DNA of 64,000 nucleotides, from the NCBI RefSeq assembly GCF_027451485.1, contig NZ_DAIDJE010000043.1, positions 1 through 64,000 of the forward strand. Direction: 5' to 3'. The position numbers and the translations under genes were made by a program. Position 1 is the first letter of the stretch; the number at the start of each line of letters is the position of its first letter. The DNA comes from Bradyrhizobium sp. (GTDB lineage: Bacteria > Pseudomonadota > Alphaproteobacteria > Rhizobiales > Xanthobacteraceae). Below, piece by piece: positions 15,534-24,784 of this stretch. A model generated the notes under the pieces. It was not told the DNA's origin, searched no databases, and saw only the letters and a list, made by a program, of their open reading frames with translations.

Positions 15534-18500
15534 ATGAACCTCTCTGCCCCGTTTATCCGCCGGCCGGTCGCGACGACGCTGTTGTCGTTCGGACTGGTGG
15601 TGGCCGGCGCGATCGCATTTTTCAAGCTGCCGGTCTCGCCGCTGCCCGATGTCGACATTCCCACGATTTCGGTACAGGCGACGCTGCCGGGCGCCAGCCC
15701 GGCCGATGTGGCCATCACGGTCGCAAGCCCGCTTGAGCGCCACCTCGGCCAGATCGCCGATGTCACCGAGATGACATCGACCAGCACGCTGGGCTCGGCG
15801 CGCGTCAACCTGCAATTCGAGATCGGCCGCGACATCAATGGTGCCGCGCGCGACGTACAGGCGGCGATCAACGCGGCGCGTGCCGATCTGCCGAGCAGCC
15901 TGCGCAGCAATCCGACCTACCGCAAATTCAACCCGGCTTCGGCGCCGATCCTGATCTACACCCTGACCTCGGACACGCTGGTGCCGGCCGATCTCTACGA
16001 CGCCGCCTCGACTGTGCTTGCCCAGAAGCTGTCGCAGATCGAGGGCGTCGGCGAAGTCGCCGTCAGCGGCGGATCGCTGCCGGCCGTGCGCGTCGAGTTG
16101 CTGCCGCCGGCTCTCTACAAATACGGTATTGGCCTCGAAGACGTTCGGGCCGCGCTCGCCTCGACAAACGCGCACAGCCCGAAGGGCGGCATCGACGTCG
16201 ACAGCCACCGATACCAGATCTATTCCAACGACCAGGCCAGCAAGGCCGATGAATACAAGTCGCTGATCGTTGCATACCGCAAGGGCGCGCCGGTGCGCCT
16301 GTCGGACGTCGGGGAGGTCGTCGACTCGGTCGAAAATGTCCGCACGCTCGGCCTCTCCAACGGCAAGCCGGCGGTGATGATGATCGTGTACCGGCAGCCG
16401 GGGGCCAACATCATCCAGATGGTCGACCGGGTAAAGGCGCTGATGCCGCAACTGAAGGCGTCCGTCTCGCCTGCGATCGACATCAATCTTGCCGTCGACC
16501 GTTCGAAGACGATCCGCGCTTCGCTCAGGGACGTCGAAATCACGCTGCTCATCGCCGTGGCGCTGGTGATTCTCGTCGTGTTCGCATTCCTGCGTAATGC
16601 GCGCGCGACGCTCATCCCGGTCGCCGCCGTCACGGTGTCGCTCGTGGCGACGCTCGCCGTGATGTACGTACTGGGCTACAGCCTCGATATCTTCTCGCTG
16701 ATGGCGCTGACGGTCGCCACCGGATTCGTCGTCGACGACGCTATCGTCGTGCTCGAAAACATCGCCCGCCACATGGATGCCGGAATGGCTCGAATGGAAG
16801 CCACGCTGCTTGGCGCGCGCGAGGTCGGCTTTACGGTTCTGTCGATGAGCGTATCGCTGGTCGCGGTGTTTGTCCCGATCCTGCTGATGGGCGGACTGGT
16901 CGGGCGGCTGTTTCGCGAATTCGCCATGACGGTGACGATCGCGATTGCGATCTCGCTCGTGGTTTCGCTGACCACAACGCCGATGATGTGCGCCGTGCTG
17001 CTGCGCGGCGACCGCGAGGCGCCGCACGGCCGGATTTACCGGATCAGCGAATATGTCTTCGAGGCCATGCTGAACGGCTATCGGTGGACGCTTTCGATAG
17101 CCTTGCGCCACCCGCTTCTGGTGATGCTGACATTGGCCGCGACCCTCTTCCTGAACTTCCACCTCTACCGCGTCGTTCCGAAGGGCTTTGTGCCGCAGCA
17201 GGATACCGGGCTGCTGATCGGGTCGATCCAGGCTGACCAGCACACGTCGTTCCAGCTGATGAGACAGAAGCTGATGCAGTTCATCGATATCGTCAAAAAG
17301 GATCCGGCGGTCGACACCGCGGTCGGGTTTACCGGCGGCAGCGGGCCGGGCCCCGGCGCCGCCGTCAATACCGGCACGGTGTTCGCGTCACTAAAGCCCA
17401 TCCGCGAACGCGGTATATCGGCGGAGCGCGTGATCGAGCGGCTGCGCGGCGAGCTTTCGGCGGTTGCCGGAGCCACGCTGTTCCTGCAATCGATCGGCGA
17501 TCTCGGCGCGGGTGGCCGTTCCGGCAATGCCGCCTATCAATACACGCTGCAAGGCTCGACCTCCGACGAGCTGAATGAATGGACGCCAAAGCTCGTCGCG
17601 GCGCTCAAGGGTGTGCACGAATTGGTCGATGTCTCCAGCGATCAGCAGAACAAGGCGCTGCAATCCAACCTCATCATCGATCGAGACGCCGCCGCCCAGC
17701 TCGGTATCACGGTCAGCCAAATCGACAACACGCTCTATGATGCCTTCGGGCAGCGACAGGTCTCGACGATTTACGTGGCGCGCAACCAGTATCACGTGGT
17801 CATGGAGGTGACGCCGGCCTATTGGCAAAATCCGGAGACGTTACGCGATGTCTGGATCAGCACCGTCGGCGGCCCCGCTACCGGTTCGCAAACGACCAAC
17901 GCGGTGGCCGGCACGATTGCCTCGCCGTCACAGCCCAACTCGATCACCGCGATCGCCGCGAATGCCGTACGAAACCAGGCGACCAACTCGATCGGCGCGT
18001 CCGGCAAGGGGGTGTCGTCCACCGGAACGGCGGTTTCGACCAGCGTGGAGACGATGATACCGCTCGCAAGCGTCGCCCGCTTCATGCAAGGCGAAACCCC
18101 GCTCTCGGTCAACCATCAGGATGGTCTGGTATCGAACACCGTCTCCTTCAACCTGCCACCGGGCGTCGCTTTGAGCACAGGCGCGGCCGCGATCGAAGCG
18201 ACGATGACCAGGATCGGCATGCCGGCTGATATTCGCGGCGGGTTTTCCGGCGCCGCGAAGATCTTTCAGCAGTCGCTGGCGAACGAGCCGTTCCTGATCC
18301 TGGCCGCGCTCGCGACGATCTACATTTCGCTCGGCATGCTCTACGAGAGCTACATTCATCCGCTCACGATCCTGTCCACGCTCCCTTCGGCGGGCGTCGG
18401 CGCCGTCGCAGCCTTGATGCTGTCCCACACCGAATTCGACATCATCGCGATGATCGGCGTGATTCTCCTGATCGGCATCGTGAAGAAGAACGCGATCATG

Positions 18501-18815
18501 ATGATCGATTTCGCGCTCGATGCCGAGCGCTTGCGCGGGCTGTCGTCGCAGGACGCGATCTTCGAAGCCTGCGTGATGCGCTTCCGCCCGATCATGATGA
18601 CGACCATGGCCGCTCTGTTCGGCGCGTTGCCGCTGATGATCGGGCTCGGCGAGGGCAGCGAATTCCGCCAGCCGCTCGGGATCGCGATTTTTGGCGGGCT
18701 GATCCTGAGCCAGATCCTGACGCTCTATACGACGCCGGTCGTCTATCTCTATCTCGATCGCGCGCGGCATTGGCGCCAACGGAGGCGGCAGCGCGGTCTC
18801 GTCCCCGGCGAATAG
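15534..18815 (+). CDS. RND multidrug-type efflux permease (MdtB/MdtC-like), orphan
   Basis: A 1093-residue inner-membrane proton/drug antiporter. It begins MNLSAPFIRRPVATTLL, with the N-terminal helix and PLPDVDIPTI motif of the MdtB/MdtC subgroup. Helix-4 sequence GFVVDDAIVVLEN carries the paired aspartates of the proton relay, and GIVKKNAIMMIDFAL the partner Lys. The porter and docking domains are complete. No membrane-fusion or outer-membrane partner is next to it, so it must recruit partners encoded elsewhere. The protein is longer than the usual 1020-1050 residues because of a Ser/Thr/Ala/Asn-rich insertion at about 779-841. No strong ribosome site is seen. Confidence 0.85.
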   Translation: MNLSAPFIRRPVATTLLSFGLVVAGAIAFFKLPVSPLPDVDIPTISVQATLPGASPADVAITVASPLERHLGQIADVTEMTSTSTLGSARVNLQFEIGRDINGAARDVQAAINAARADLPSSLRSNPTYRKFNPASAPILIYTLTSDTLVPADLYDAASTVLAQKLSQIEGVGEVAVSGGSLPAVRVELLPPALYKYGIGLEDVRAALASTNAHSPKGGIDVDSHRYQIYSNDQASKADEYKSLIVAYRKGAPVRLSDVGEVVDSVENVRTLGLSNGKPAVMMIVYRQPGANIIQMVDRVKALMPQLKASVSPAIDINLAVDRSKTIRASLRDVEITLLIAVALVILVVFAFLRNARATLIPVAAVTVSLVATLAVMYVLGYSLDIFSLMALTVATGFVVDDAIVVLENIARHMDAGMARMEATLLGAREVGFTVLSMSVSLVAVFVPILLMGGLVGRLFREFAMTVTIAIAISLVVSLTTTPMMCAVLLRGDREAPHGRIYRISEYVFEAMLNGYRWTLSIALRHPLLVMLTLAATLFLNFHLYRVVPKGFVPQQDTGLLIGSIQADQHTSFQLMRQKLMQFIDIVKKDPAVDTAVGFTGGSGPGPGAAVNTGTVFASLKPIRERGISAERVIERLRGELSAVAGATLFLQSIGDLGAGGRSGNAAYQYTLQGSTSDELNEWTPKLVAALKGVHELVDVSSDQQNKALQSNLIIDRDAAAQLGITVSQIDNTLYDAFGQRQVSTIYVARNQYHVVMEVTPAYWQNPETLRDVWISTVGGPATGSQTTNAVAGTIASPSQPNSITAIAANAVRNQATNSIGASGKGVSSTGTAVSTSVETMIPLASVARFMQGETPLSVNHQDGLVSNTVSFNLPPGVALSTGAAAIEATMTRIGMPADIRGGFSGAAKIFQQSLANEPFLILAALATIYISLGMLYESYIHPLTILSTLPSAGVGAVAALMLSHTEFDIIAMIGVILLIGIVKKNAIMMIDFALDAERLRGLSSQDAIFEACVMRFRPIMMTTMAALFGALPLMIGLGEGSEFRQPLGIAIFGGLILSQILTLYTTPVVYLYLDRARHWRQRRRQRGLVPGE

Positions 18816-18823
18816 GCTTATTC

Positions 18824-19852
18824 CTACCCTAACTCGCTTCGCACGATGGCGGCGCCGTCCGCGAGCGCCTTCAATTTTGCAAAGGCCAGCTCGCGCGAAA
18901 GATACTTCATGCCGCAATCCGGGGCCGGCACCAGCCGCTCTGGCGGAAGGTATTCCAACCCGGCACGAATGCGGTTCGCCACGATCGCCGGCGTCTCCGC
19001 GTCCGGATCGGCAAGATCGATCACGCCGAGCATGATCTTCTTCGGCGCAAGGTCGGCGAGCACGCCGAGGTCGAGCTTCGGCTGCGCCGCCTCGATCGAA
19101 ATCTGATCGGCGCAGCAGGCGCCGAGTTCGCTCAAGAAGGAATAGCCGACCGGCTTCTCGCCCTTGACGATCGCCGCATAGCCGAAACAGAGATGCACGA
19201 CGGTCGTGGCCTTGAGGCCATCGAGGGCGCGGTCGATCGCTTTCACCGCGATGCGCTTGGCCGCAGTCGGATCCTGGCGCAGCCACGGCTCATCGAGCTG
19301 GATCACGTCGGCGCCGGCCTGTTCGAGGTCGCGCGCTTCGGCGTTCACGGCAGCGGCAAAATCCATCACCATCTCGTCGTCGTCTTTGTAATACTCGTTG
19401 ACCGCCTGCCGGCTCATCGTGAACGGACCCGGCAGCGTGATTTTTGCGAGCCTCTCGGTATTGCGACGAAGAAATTCCATGTCGCGCACTTCGACCGCAT
19501 GGGTCCGCCTGATCGGACCGACCACGCGCGGTACGGCCGTCGCCAGGCCGGCCTTGGAGATCACTTCGCCCGGCTGGCCGGCGGAAATGCCTTCGAGCGC
19601 GGTCGCAAAGCGGTTGGAGTAGCTTTCCCGCCGTACCTCCCCGTCGGTAATGACGTCGATGCCGGCGCGCTCCATGTCGCGGATCGCCAGCAGAGTGGCG
19701 TCTTCCTGCGCCTGCTCGAGAAACGGTTCTGCCACGCGCCACAGATCGAGCCGCACCCGCGCCACGCCCTTCGACAGCATCTGGCGGTCGACCAGCCAGT
19801 CCGGCTGTGGATAGCTGCCGACGACCGTGGTGGGCAATAGTTTCGCGGTCAT
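18824..19852 (-). CDS. Short MetE-like methyltransferase (catalytic domain only)
   Basis: A 342-residue protein equal to the C-terminal catalytic half of cobalamin-independent methionine synthase. Zinc ligands are evident: H-x-C in VVHLCFGY, the Glu of SIEAAQ and the Cys of PAPDCGMK. The motif VIQLDEPWL is also present. The N-terminal half that binds polyglutamylated folate is missing, so the methyl donor is uncertain. GGAG lies 5 nt before the ATG. It follows the LivF ATPase by 13 nt, so it belongs to the ABC operon with a probable link to the intradiol dioxygenase. It could make methionine or accept methyl groups from a catabolic substrate. Confidence 0.8.
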   Translation of the reverse strand: MTAKLLPTTVVGSYPQPDWLVDRQMLSKGVARVRLDLWRVAEPFLEQAQEDATLLAIRDMERAGIDVITDGEVRRESYSNRFATALEGISAGQPGEVISKAGLATAVPRVVGPIRRTHAVEVRDMEFLRRNTERLAKITLPGPFTMSRQAVNEYYKDDDEMVMDFAAAVNAEARDLEQAGADVIQLDEPWLRQDPTAAKRIAVKAIDRALDGLKATTVVHLCFGYAAIVKGEKPVGYSFLSELGACCADQISIEAAQPKLDLGVLADLAPKKIMLGVIDLADPDAETPAIVANRIRAGLEYLPPERLVPAPDCGMKYLSRELAFAKLKALADGAAIVRSELG

Positions 19853-19865
19853 TACAACTCCGAAC

Positions 19866-20600
19866 TCACACGCTGCCGCCGAGATAAAGCCGCTTGACGA
19901 TGTCGTTGCCGTGCAATTCGTCGACATTGGCCGCGACCACGATCTCGCCGTGGACGATGATATAGCCGCGATCGGCAATGCGCACTGCCTGATTGAAGTT
20001 CTGCTCGGCCATCAGCACGGTGAGATCGAAGCGCTCGCCGAGTTCGCCGATCTTGGTAATCATCTGCGAGACCAATAGCGGCGACAGCCCCACCGAAGGC
20101 TCGTCGATCAGGAGCAGCCGCGGCGATGACATCATGGCGCGCGCGATGGCCAGCATCTGCTGCTGCCCGCCCGACATGGTGCCGGCGAGCTGCCCGGCGC
20201 GCTCCTTCAGGACCGGAAAGGCGTCGAAGGCCAGCGCGAGGTTGCGCGCGATGTCGCGGCGTGCGGCACGGCGGAAGGCCCCCAGCATCAGATTTTCCGA
20301 CACCGTCAGCCGCGGGAACAGCCGCCGCCCCTCCGGAACCAGCGCCACGCCGAGGTCGACGATCGCCTCCGGCGACATCCTGGCGAGATCGTGCGTCGCG
20401 CCGTCGATTGTGAGAGAGACGCTGCCGCGCCACGGCCGCACCAGGCCCATGATGCATTTCATCAGCGTGCTCTTGCCGTTCCCGTTGGTGCCGAGCAGCG
20501 CCACCGTTTCGCCGGTCGCCACGTCGAGCGAGACGCCGCGTAGCGCCTTCACCGCGCCGTATCCGGCATCGAGATCGCGGATTGCGAGGCTAAGTGCCAA
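19866..20600 (-). CDS. livF: Branched-chain-type ABC transporter ATPase (LivF)
   Basis: A 244-residue ATPase of the HAAT importer family. Walker A is GTNGNGKST, the signature TMSGGQQQMLAIARA and Walker B LLLIDEPSVGL, followed by the typical MAEQNFNQAV. I start it at TTG 20600, which has GGAGG 6 nt upstream and overlaps the livG stop by 11 nt. An ATG at 20624 in the same frame would give a longer overlap and an atypical N-terminus. It works with LivG, LivH, LivM and the receptor at 24650. Confidence 0.85.
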   Translation of the reverse strand: MALSLAIRDLDAGYGAVKALRGVSLDVATGETVALLGTNGNGKSTLMKCIMGLVRPWRGSVSLTIDGATHDLARMSPEAIVDLGVALVPEGRRLFPRLTVSENLMLGAFRRAARRDIARNLALAFDAFPVLKERAGQLAGTMSGGQQQMLAIARAMMSSPRLLLIDEPSVGLSPLLVSQMITKIGELGERFDLTVLMAEQNFNQAVRIADRGYIIVHGEIVVAANVDELHGNDIVKRLYLGGSV

Positions 20601-21339
20601 GATAGGCCTCCTGCACCCGCGCATTGGCCATGACCTCGGACGGCTGTCCGATGGCGATGATCCTGCCGGCGTCCAGACACATGATTCGCTCGGAGAAACG
20701 CATCACGGCCTGCATGATGTGTTCAATCATGATGATGGTGATGGATTCGCCGGCGAGCTTCAGCAGCAGATCGAGCACCTCGTCGACTTCCGAGCCGGAA
20801 AGCCCGGCCATTGCTTCGTCGGAGATCAGCAGTTTGGGCCGCGTCGCCATCGCGCGCGCGAGCTCCATCTTGCGCAGCTCGACCTGGCTCAAGCCGGTGA
20901 CGCGCGCCTCCGCCTTGGCGGCCAGTCCCATCTCGCGAAGGATCGCCATTGCCTGGTCGCGATGGGCCTCGGCCGTGAGCCGCAGATGCGTGGCGCTGGT
21001 GAAGTCGGCTGCCACCATCAGGTTTTCGATCACCGTCATGCTGCGGAAAGGACGCGGAATCTGGAAGCTGCGCGCGATCCCGCGTCGGGTGCGGACATGC
21101 GGCGGCAGGCGGGTGATATCCTCGCCGTTGAAGACGACGGTCGCGGGATCGGTGCGGAAGGCGCCGGAGATGCAATTGATCAGCGTGGTCTTGCCGGAGC
21201 CGTTGGGGCCGATCAGCCCGAACCGCTCGCCGGGTCTGATGTCGACGCTGACGTTGTCGAGCGCGGTGAAGCCGCCGAAGCGCTTGGTCAAGGCACCGAT
21301 GCGCAGCAAAGGGGCCAAAGTCGTATCGCCGGCGGTCAT
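20590..21339 (-). CDS. livG: Branched-chain-type ABC transporter ATPase (LivG)
   Basis: A 249-residue ATPase with Walker A GPNGSGKTT, signature LSQVELRKMELARAM (degenerate LSGGQ), Walker B KLLISDEAMAGLS (Ser before Asp) and the H-loop EHIMQAVM. The FQIPRPFRSMTVIENL stretch is typical of LivG. The ATG overlaps the livM stop (ATGA) and has GGAGG upstream. The variant signature and Walker B are seen in several LivG subgroups that import aromatic or amide compounds, so the substrate need not be an amino acid. Confidence 0.85.
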   Translation of the reverse strand: MTAGDTTLAPLLRIGALTKRFGGFTALDNVSVDIRPGERFGLIGPNGSGKTTLINCISGAFRTDPATVVFNGEDITRLPPHVRTRRGIARSFQIPRPFRSMTVIENLMVAADFTSATHLRLTAEAHRDQAMAILREMGLAAKAEARVTGLSQVELRKMELARAMATRPKLLISDEAMAGLSGSEVDEVLDLLLKLAGESITIIMIEHIMQAVMRFSERIMCLDAGRIIAIGQPSEVMANARVQEAYLGT

Positions 21340-22295
21340 GCCTTGCCCTCCGAACGCCGACCTTTTCGGAACAGACCGATGATGCCTTCGGGCGCACCGA
21401 CCACGAACAGCACCAGCATGACGCCGAGCACCAATACGTTCACTTCCGAGGAAATGGTAACGGTCAGGAGCTGCTGGGTCACGCCGAGCAGGATGGCGCC
21501 GATCACCGGCCCGATCCAATGCGCGGTGCCGCCGATCAGGGCCATCGCGAGCACCGATACCGAGTAGTTCAGGTTGAAGGCCGAGGCAGGATCGGCATAT
21601 TGCAGATACATCGCCCCCGGCGCCCCGGCCGCGCACATCAATGCGCCGGAAATCACGCAGGCCGTCATCTTCAGCCGCAGCGTGGGCACGCCGGTGCATT
21701 CCGCGGCCAGTTCATCATCCCGCAGCGCCTGAAGGCCGCGGCCGATCCAGGAGTTCTGGATGTAGCGCGAGATCGCAACCGAAAGCACCACGAGCAGCGC
21801 CTGGACGAAGACCAGCATCTGCACATAGCTGTGGAATGGCGCGGTCACCGGCGGCCGCTGGATCTGGATGCCGGCGGCGCCGCCGAGAGAGCGCCAGTTG
21901 GTCACCGTGGTTTCCACAACGATGGTCACGGCGATCGTCGCGATCGAAAAGAAGATGCCCTGCATGCGCAGCGTCAAAAGGCCGACTGCAAAGCCCATGA
22001 CCGCGCCGACAATCGCGGCGACCGCGATCTGCAGTGCAAGCGGCGCTCCGATCGCGCTGACCAGAAACACCGCCGTGTAGACCCCGACGCCGAAAAACGC
22101 GCTGGTACCGAAATTCACATAGCCGGCGTAGCCGCCCAGAATGCTCCAGGCCACCGAAAGCACGATGAATTGCAGGATGACGTAGCCCGCAAAGAACCAG
22201 TATTCGTTGGCGACAAACTGCGCCGACAGCAGAATTGCGGCGAGAAACAACAGGGCAAAGCCCCAGAACGCGATGGCATTGCGTTTCATCGTCAT
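21336..22295 (-). CDS. livM: Branched-chain-type ABC transporter permease (LivM)
   Basis: A 319-residue polytopic permease beginning MTMKRNAIAFWGF with the LivM motif ILGGYAGYVNFGTSAFFGVGVY. The cytoplasmic loop SWIGRGLQALRDDELAAECTG is the usual EAA-type contact to the ATPases. The ATG overlaps the livH TGA (ATGACGATG). It forms the membrane channel with LivH. Confidence 0.85.
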   Translation of the reverse strand: MTMKRNAIAFWGFALLFLAAILLSAQFVANEYWFFAGYVILQFIVLSVAWSILGGYAGYVNFGTSAFFGVGVYTAVFLVSAIGAPLALQIAVAAIVGAVMGFAVGLLTLRMQGIFFSIATIAVTIVVETTVTNWRSLGGAAGIQIQRPPVTAPFHSYVQMLVFVQALLVVLSVAISRYIQNSWIGRGLQALRDDELAAECTGVPTLRLKMTACVISGALMCAAGAPGAMYLQYADPASAFNLNYSVSVLAMALIGGTAHWIGPVIGAILLGVTQQLLTVTISSEVNVLVLGVMLVLFVVGAPEGIIGLFRKGRRSEGKA

Positions 22296-23161
22296 CGCCT
22301 GCCAAGCAGGCCCTGCGGGCGCACGGCGAGAATGCCGAGCAGCAGGGCAAAGGAAATCGCCGGCGCCCATGACGCGCCGAACATCGTCAGAACGATCGTC
22401 TCGGCGATGCCGAGAATGATCGCGGCTATGAGCGTGCCGGTCATGCTGCCGAGCCCGGCCATCACCACGACGCAGAAGGTCCGGCCGATATAGGCGCGGT
22501 CGAGGGTCGGATCGACGGGCGAGACGATGATGAGCAACGCGCCGGCGACGCCGAGCACCGCCGTCGCGATCCCGAACGCCCATTGCTTGATACGAACCGG
22601 ATTGGCGCCCATCAGTCGCACCGCTTCCTCGTCCTGCGCCACCGCGCGGATCGCGCGGCCCATGAAAGTACGCGAAAGGTAGACCGACAGCAGCAGCGTC
22701 AATCCGCCCGCAACCGCAAACGCCACCATCAGGCGCAGCGGAACCCGCATGCCGGCGATCCGCCAGGACTTGCCGATATAGGAGGCCGTTACAGAACGCT
22801 GGTCGACACCGAAATAAAGAATCAGCAGCACCTCGATGATGAAGGCAATGCCAAAGAAGAAGGCGATGCCACGCACGGCGGCATCGGTGCCGCGCCGCTC
22901 GAATGTCTCGTAATAGAGCCGGTAGGCGAGAAGCCCGAACACGAACAGAAGCGGCGTGATCAGAACCCCCGCCAGCAGCGGATCGATATCGTAGCCGTCA
23001 TTGAGAAAAAACACGGCGTACGACGCCATCACCAGAAAGGCGGGATGCGCCACCTGCGGCACGTCAAGCAGCCCGAAGGAAACCGACAGCCCGATGCTGA
23101 CGGCCGCATAGAAGCAGCCGAGCAGCACGCCAGTCACGACCGCCTCGAGCAGCAGGTCCAT
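22292..23161 (-). CDS. livH: Branched-chain-type ABC transporter permease (LivH)
   Basis: A 289-residue polytopic permease with N-terminal GVLLGCFYAAVSIGLSVSFGLLDVPQVAHP and loop SRTFMGRAIRAVAQDEEAVRLMGANP, both characteristic of LivH. The ATG at 23161 is chosen because the hydrophobic N-terminus begins there; a TTG at 23200 would add 13 residues. A ribosome site is not obvious (GGGGAG is about 16 nt away). The receptor gene lies 244 bp upstream, with a repeat-bearing gap between them. Confidence 0.83.
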   Translation of the reverse strand: MDLLLEAVVTGVLLGCFYAAVSIGLSVSFGLLDVPQVAHPAFLVMASYAVFFLNDGYDIDPLLAGVLITPLLFVFGLLAYRLYYETFERRGTDAAVRGIAFFFGIAFIIEVLLILYFGVDQRSVTASYIGKSWRIAGMRVPLRLMVAFAVAGGLTLLLSVYLSRTFMGRAIRAVAQDEEAVRLMGANPVRIKQWAFGIATAVLGVAGALLIIVSPVDPTLDRAYIGRTFCVVVMAGLGSMTGTLIAAIILGIAETIVLTMFGASWAPAISFALLLGILAVRPQGLLGRR

Positions 23162-23235
23162 CGAAAACAATGTCAGGCTCCCCTCGCCCCGCCTACTCAA
23201 AAGTTCGCTGCTTTAGAGCGCCATGTCTTCACGCC

Positions 23236-23375
23236 CATGCACCTCTCCCCGACGCGGGAAGAGGTCGGAAGCCGGACGCATGTTGGATTCCGGATGAGGG
23301 GCTTGCTCCATATTCGAAATTTACACGCAAATTCGTCCAAGCTCCCCAGCCCTCCCCCGCAAGCGGGGAGAACGA
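23236..23375. repeat. Dispersed CCTCTCCCC-type palindromic repeat
   Basis: The gap between livH and its receptor contains CACCTCTCCCC...GAAGAGGTCGG (from about 23240) and a hairpin CCCCGC-AA-GCGGGG (23355-23368). The same theme occurs at 53494-53592. These look like dispersed extragenic palindromes of the type common in Bradyrhizobium. The hairpin could also limit expression downstream of the receptor gene, as often seen in Liv operons. Confidence 0.5.
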
Positions 23376-23405
23376 ACTCTTCATCTCGCGGATATCTTAG
23401 CGACG

Positions 23406-24650
23406 TTACTTCCGCGCGGCTTCGAAGGGCGTGATCAGATTGCCGGATTTCAGCTTCTCGGGAAACAGGATGACCTGCTTGCCGGGCTTTTTGAACTGAT
23501 CGATGTTGTTGTCGACAATGCCCTGGAACTGCGCCTGCAGAGTTGCAGTCTCTTTGCGCTCACCGTCTGCCGAAAACGCGATCGGACCAACAATGGTCTT
23601 GACCTCGTTTTCATGCAGGTACTTCGCGATCGCCTTCTGGTCGAGGGAGTTGGTCGCCTTGACGGCGGCGGCGATGAGCTGGCCCGACGCATAGCCGAAC
23701 GGTGCCAGATAAAAGCCGAGCGGATCGACCTTGGCCGCGACGGCGCGCTTGGAATATTCCTCGAAGAAAGCCTTGGTACCGTCGTAGTACATGCCGGGCT
23801 CCGGCAGCCAGGTGTTGAAGTTGACGACACCGTTGAGCAGCGAGCCCATTTTCGCCATCACCGGACCGAACTGAAGGCCGACCATGCCGCCGCCGAACAG
23901 CTTGACGTTGTCGCCTACCCCGATCTCGTTGACGGCGCGCAGGATGCCGGCTGAATCCGGCGGATAGGACGCGACATAAACGATGTCGGGCTTGGCGGCA
24001 CTGAGGGCGCGGATGATGCTGGAGAACTCCACGGTGTTCGGCGGATAGGCCTGATCGAACACGATCGGCAGGTTGCGCTTGCCGGCAACTTCGCGCGCGG
24101 TCTTGGCCAGATTCTGTGCGAATTCCTGATCGGCGGTGAGCAACGCCACGGTCTTGCCGCCGGCCTTCTGGCCGATATCGAGAAACGCCGATGCCCAGGC
24201 GTCGGCCGGACCCCACGGCGCATTGTTGAACCACATGTCGTGGTGGATCTTGCTGTTGACCTGGAACGAGAAGTTGCCGATCAGCACCATGCCGCGCTGC
24301 TTGACGAGCGGCATGATCGGCGCGGTCGGAACGGTCGCGTAGGGCGCAAAGAGCAGGTCGACCTTGTCGATGTCGAGCAGCTTGGAATAGAGCGCCGGCG
24401 TCTCCGATGCGCTTGATTTGTCGTCATAGACGACGAGTTCGACCTTGCGCCCGAGCATGCCGCCTTTGGCATTGATGTCGTCGCGCCAGATCTCGATGCC
24501 CAGCAGCGAGGGCTTGCCGCCGCCTGCGAGTCCGCCGGTCAGCGGCATTGACATGCCGATCTTGATCGGCGGCTGATCGGCCCCAGCCTTTCCGATCAGC
24601 GAGACGCCGATGCCGGTGATGGCGGCGCCGAGAAACGTTCTGCGTTTCAT
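23406..24650 (-). CDS. Liv-type ABC transporter substrate-binding protein
   Basis: A 414-residue periplasmic receptor with a leader RRTFLGAAITGIG ending near GKAGADQ (twin-arginine-like). The mature start IKIGMSMPLTGGLAGGGKPSLLGIEIW is typical of type-I HAAT receptors. The ligand is unknown; the partner enzymes suggest an aromatic or phenolic acid rather than leucine. The ATG has GGAGG 4 nt upstream. It follows the intradiol dioxygenase gene by about 134 bp on the same strand. Confidence 0.85.
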   Translation of the reverse strand: MKRRTFLGAAITGIGVSLIGKAGADQPPIKIGMSMPLTGGLAGGGKPSLLGIEIWRDDINAKGGMLGRKVELVVYDDKSSASETPALYSKLLDIDKVDLLFAPYATVPTAPIMPLVKQRGMVLIGNFSFQVNSKIHHDMWFNNAPWGPADAWASAFLDIGQKAGGKTVALLTADQEFAQNLAKTAREVAGKRNLPIVFDQAYPPNTVEFSSIIRALSAAKPDIVYVASYPPDSAGILRAVNEIGVGDNVKLFGGGMVGLQFGPVMAKMGSLLNGVVNFNTWLPEPGMYYDGTKAFFEEYSKRAVAAKVDPLGFYLAPFGYASGQLIAAAVKATNSLDQKAIAKYLHENEVKTIVGPIAFSADGERKETATLQAQFQGIVDNNIDQFKKPGKQVILFPEKLKSGNLITPFEAARK

Positions 24651-24784
24651 TATTCCTCCCTTATGCATCGTCCGAGCCGGATTCTTTCGTTCCGTATTGC
24701 GGACAGTAATGAAAGACGTCACTCAAGGTTACGGCCGGGCCATGCCCGACCACAACCCAAACTCTGGTCGCATGACCCTGCAGG

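Noticed and set aside
15354-17243. 629-residue open frame antisense to the RND pump
   Set aside because: It is a shadow of a high-GC gene: composition is Arg/His/Asp-rich, there is no recognisable domain, and the opposite strand carries complete RND motifs.
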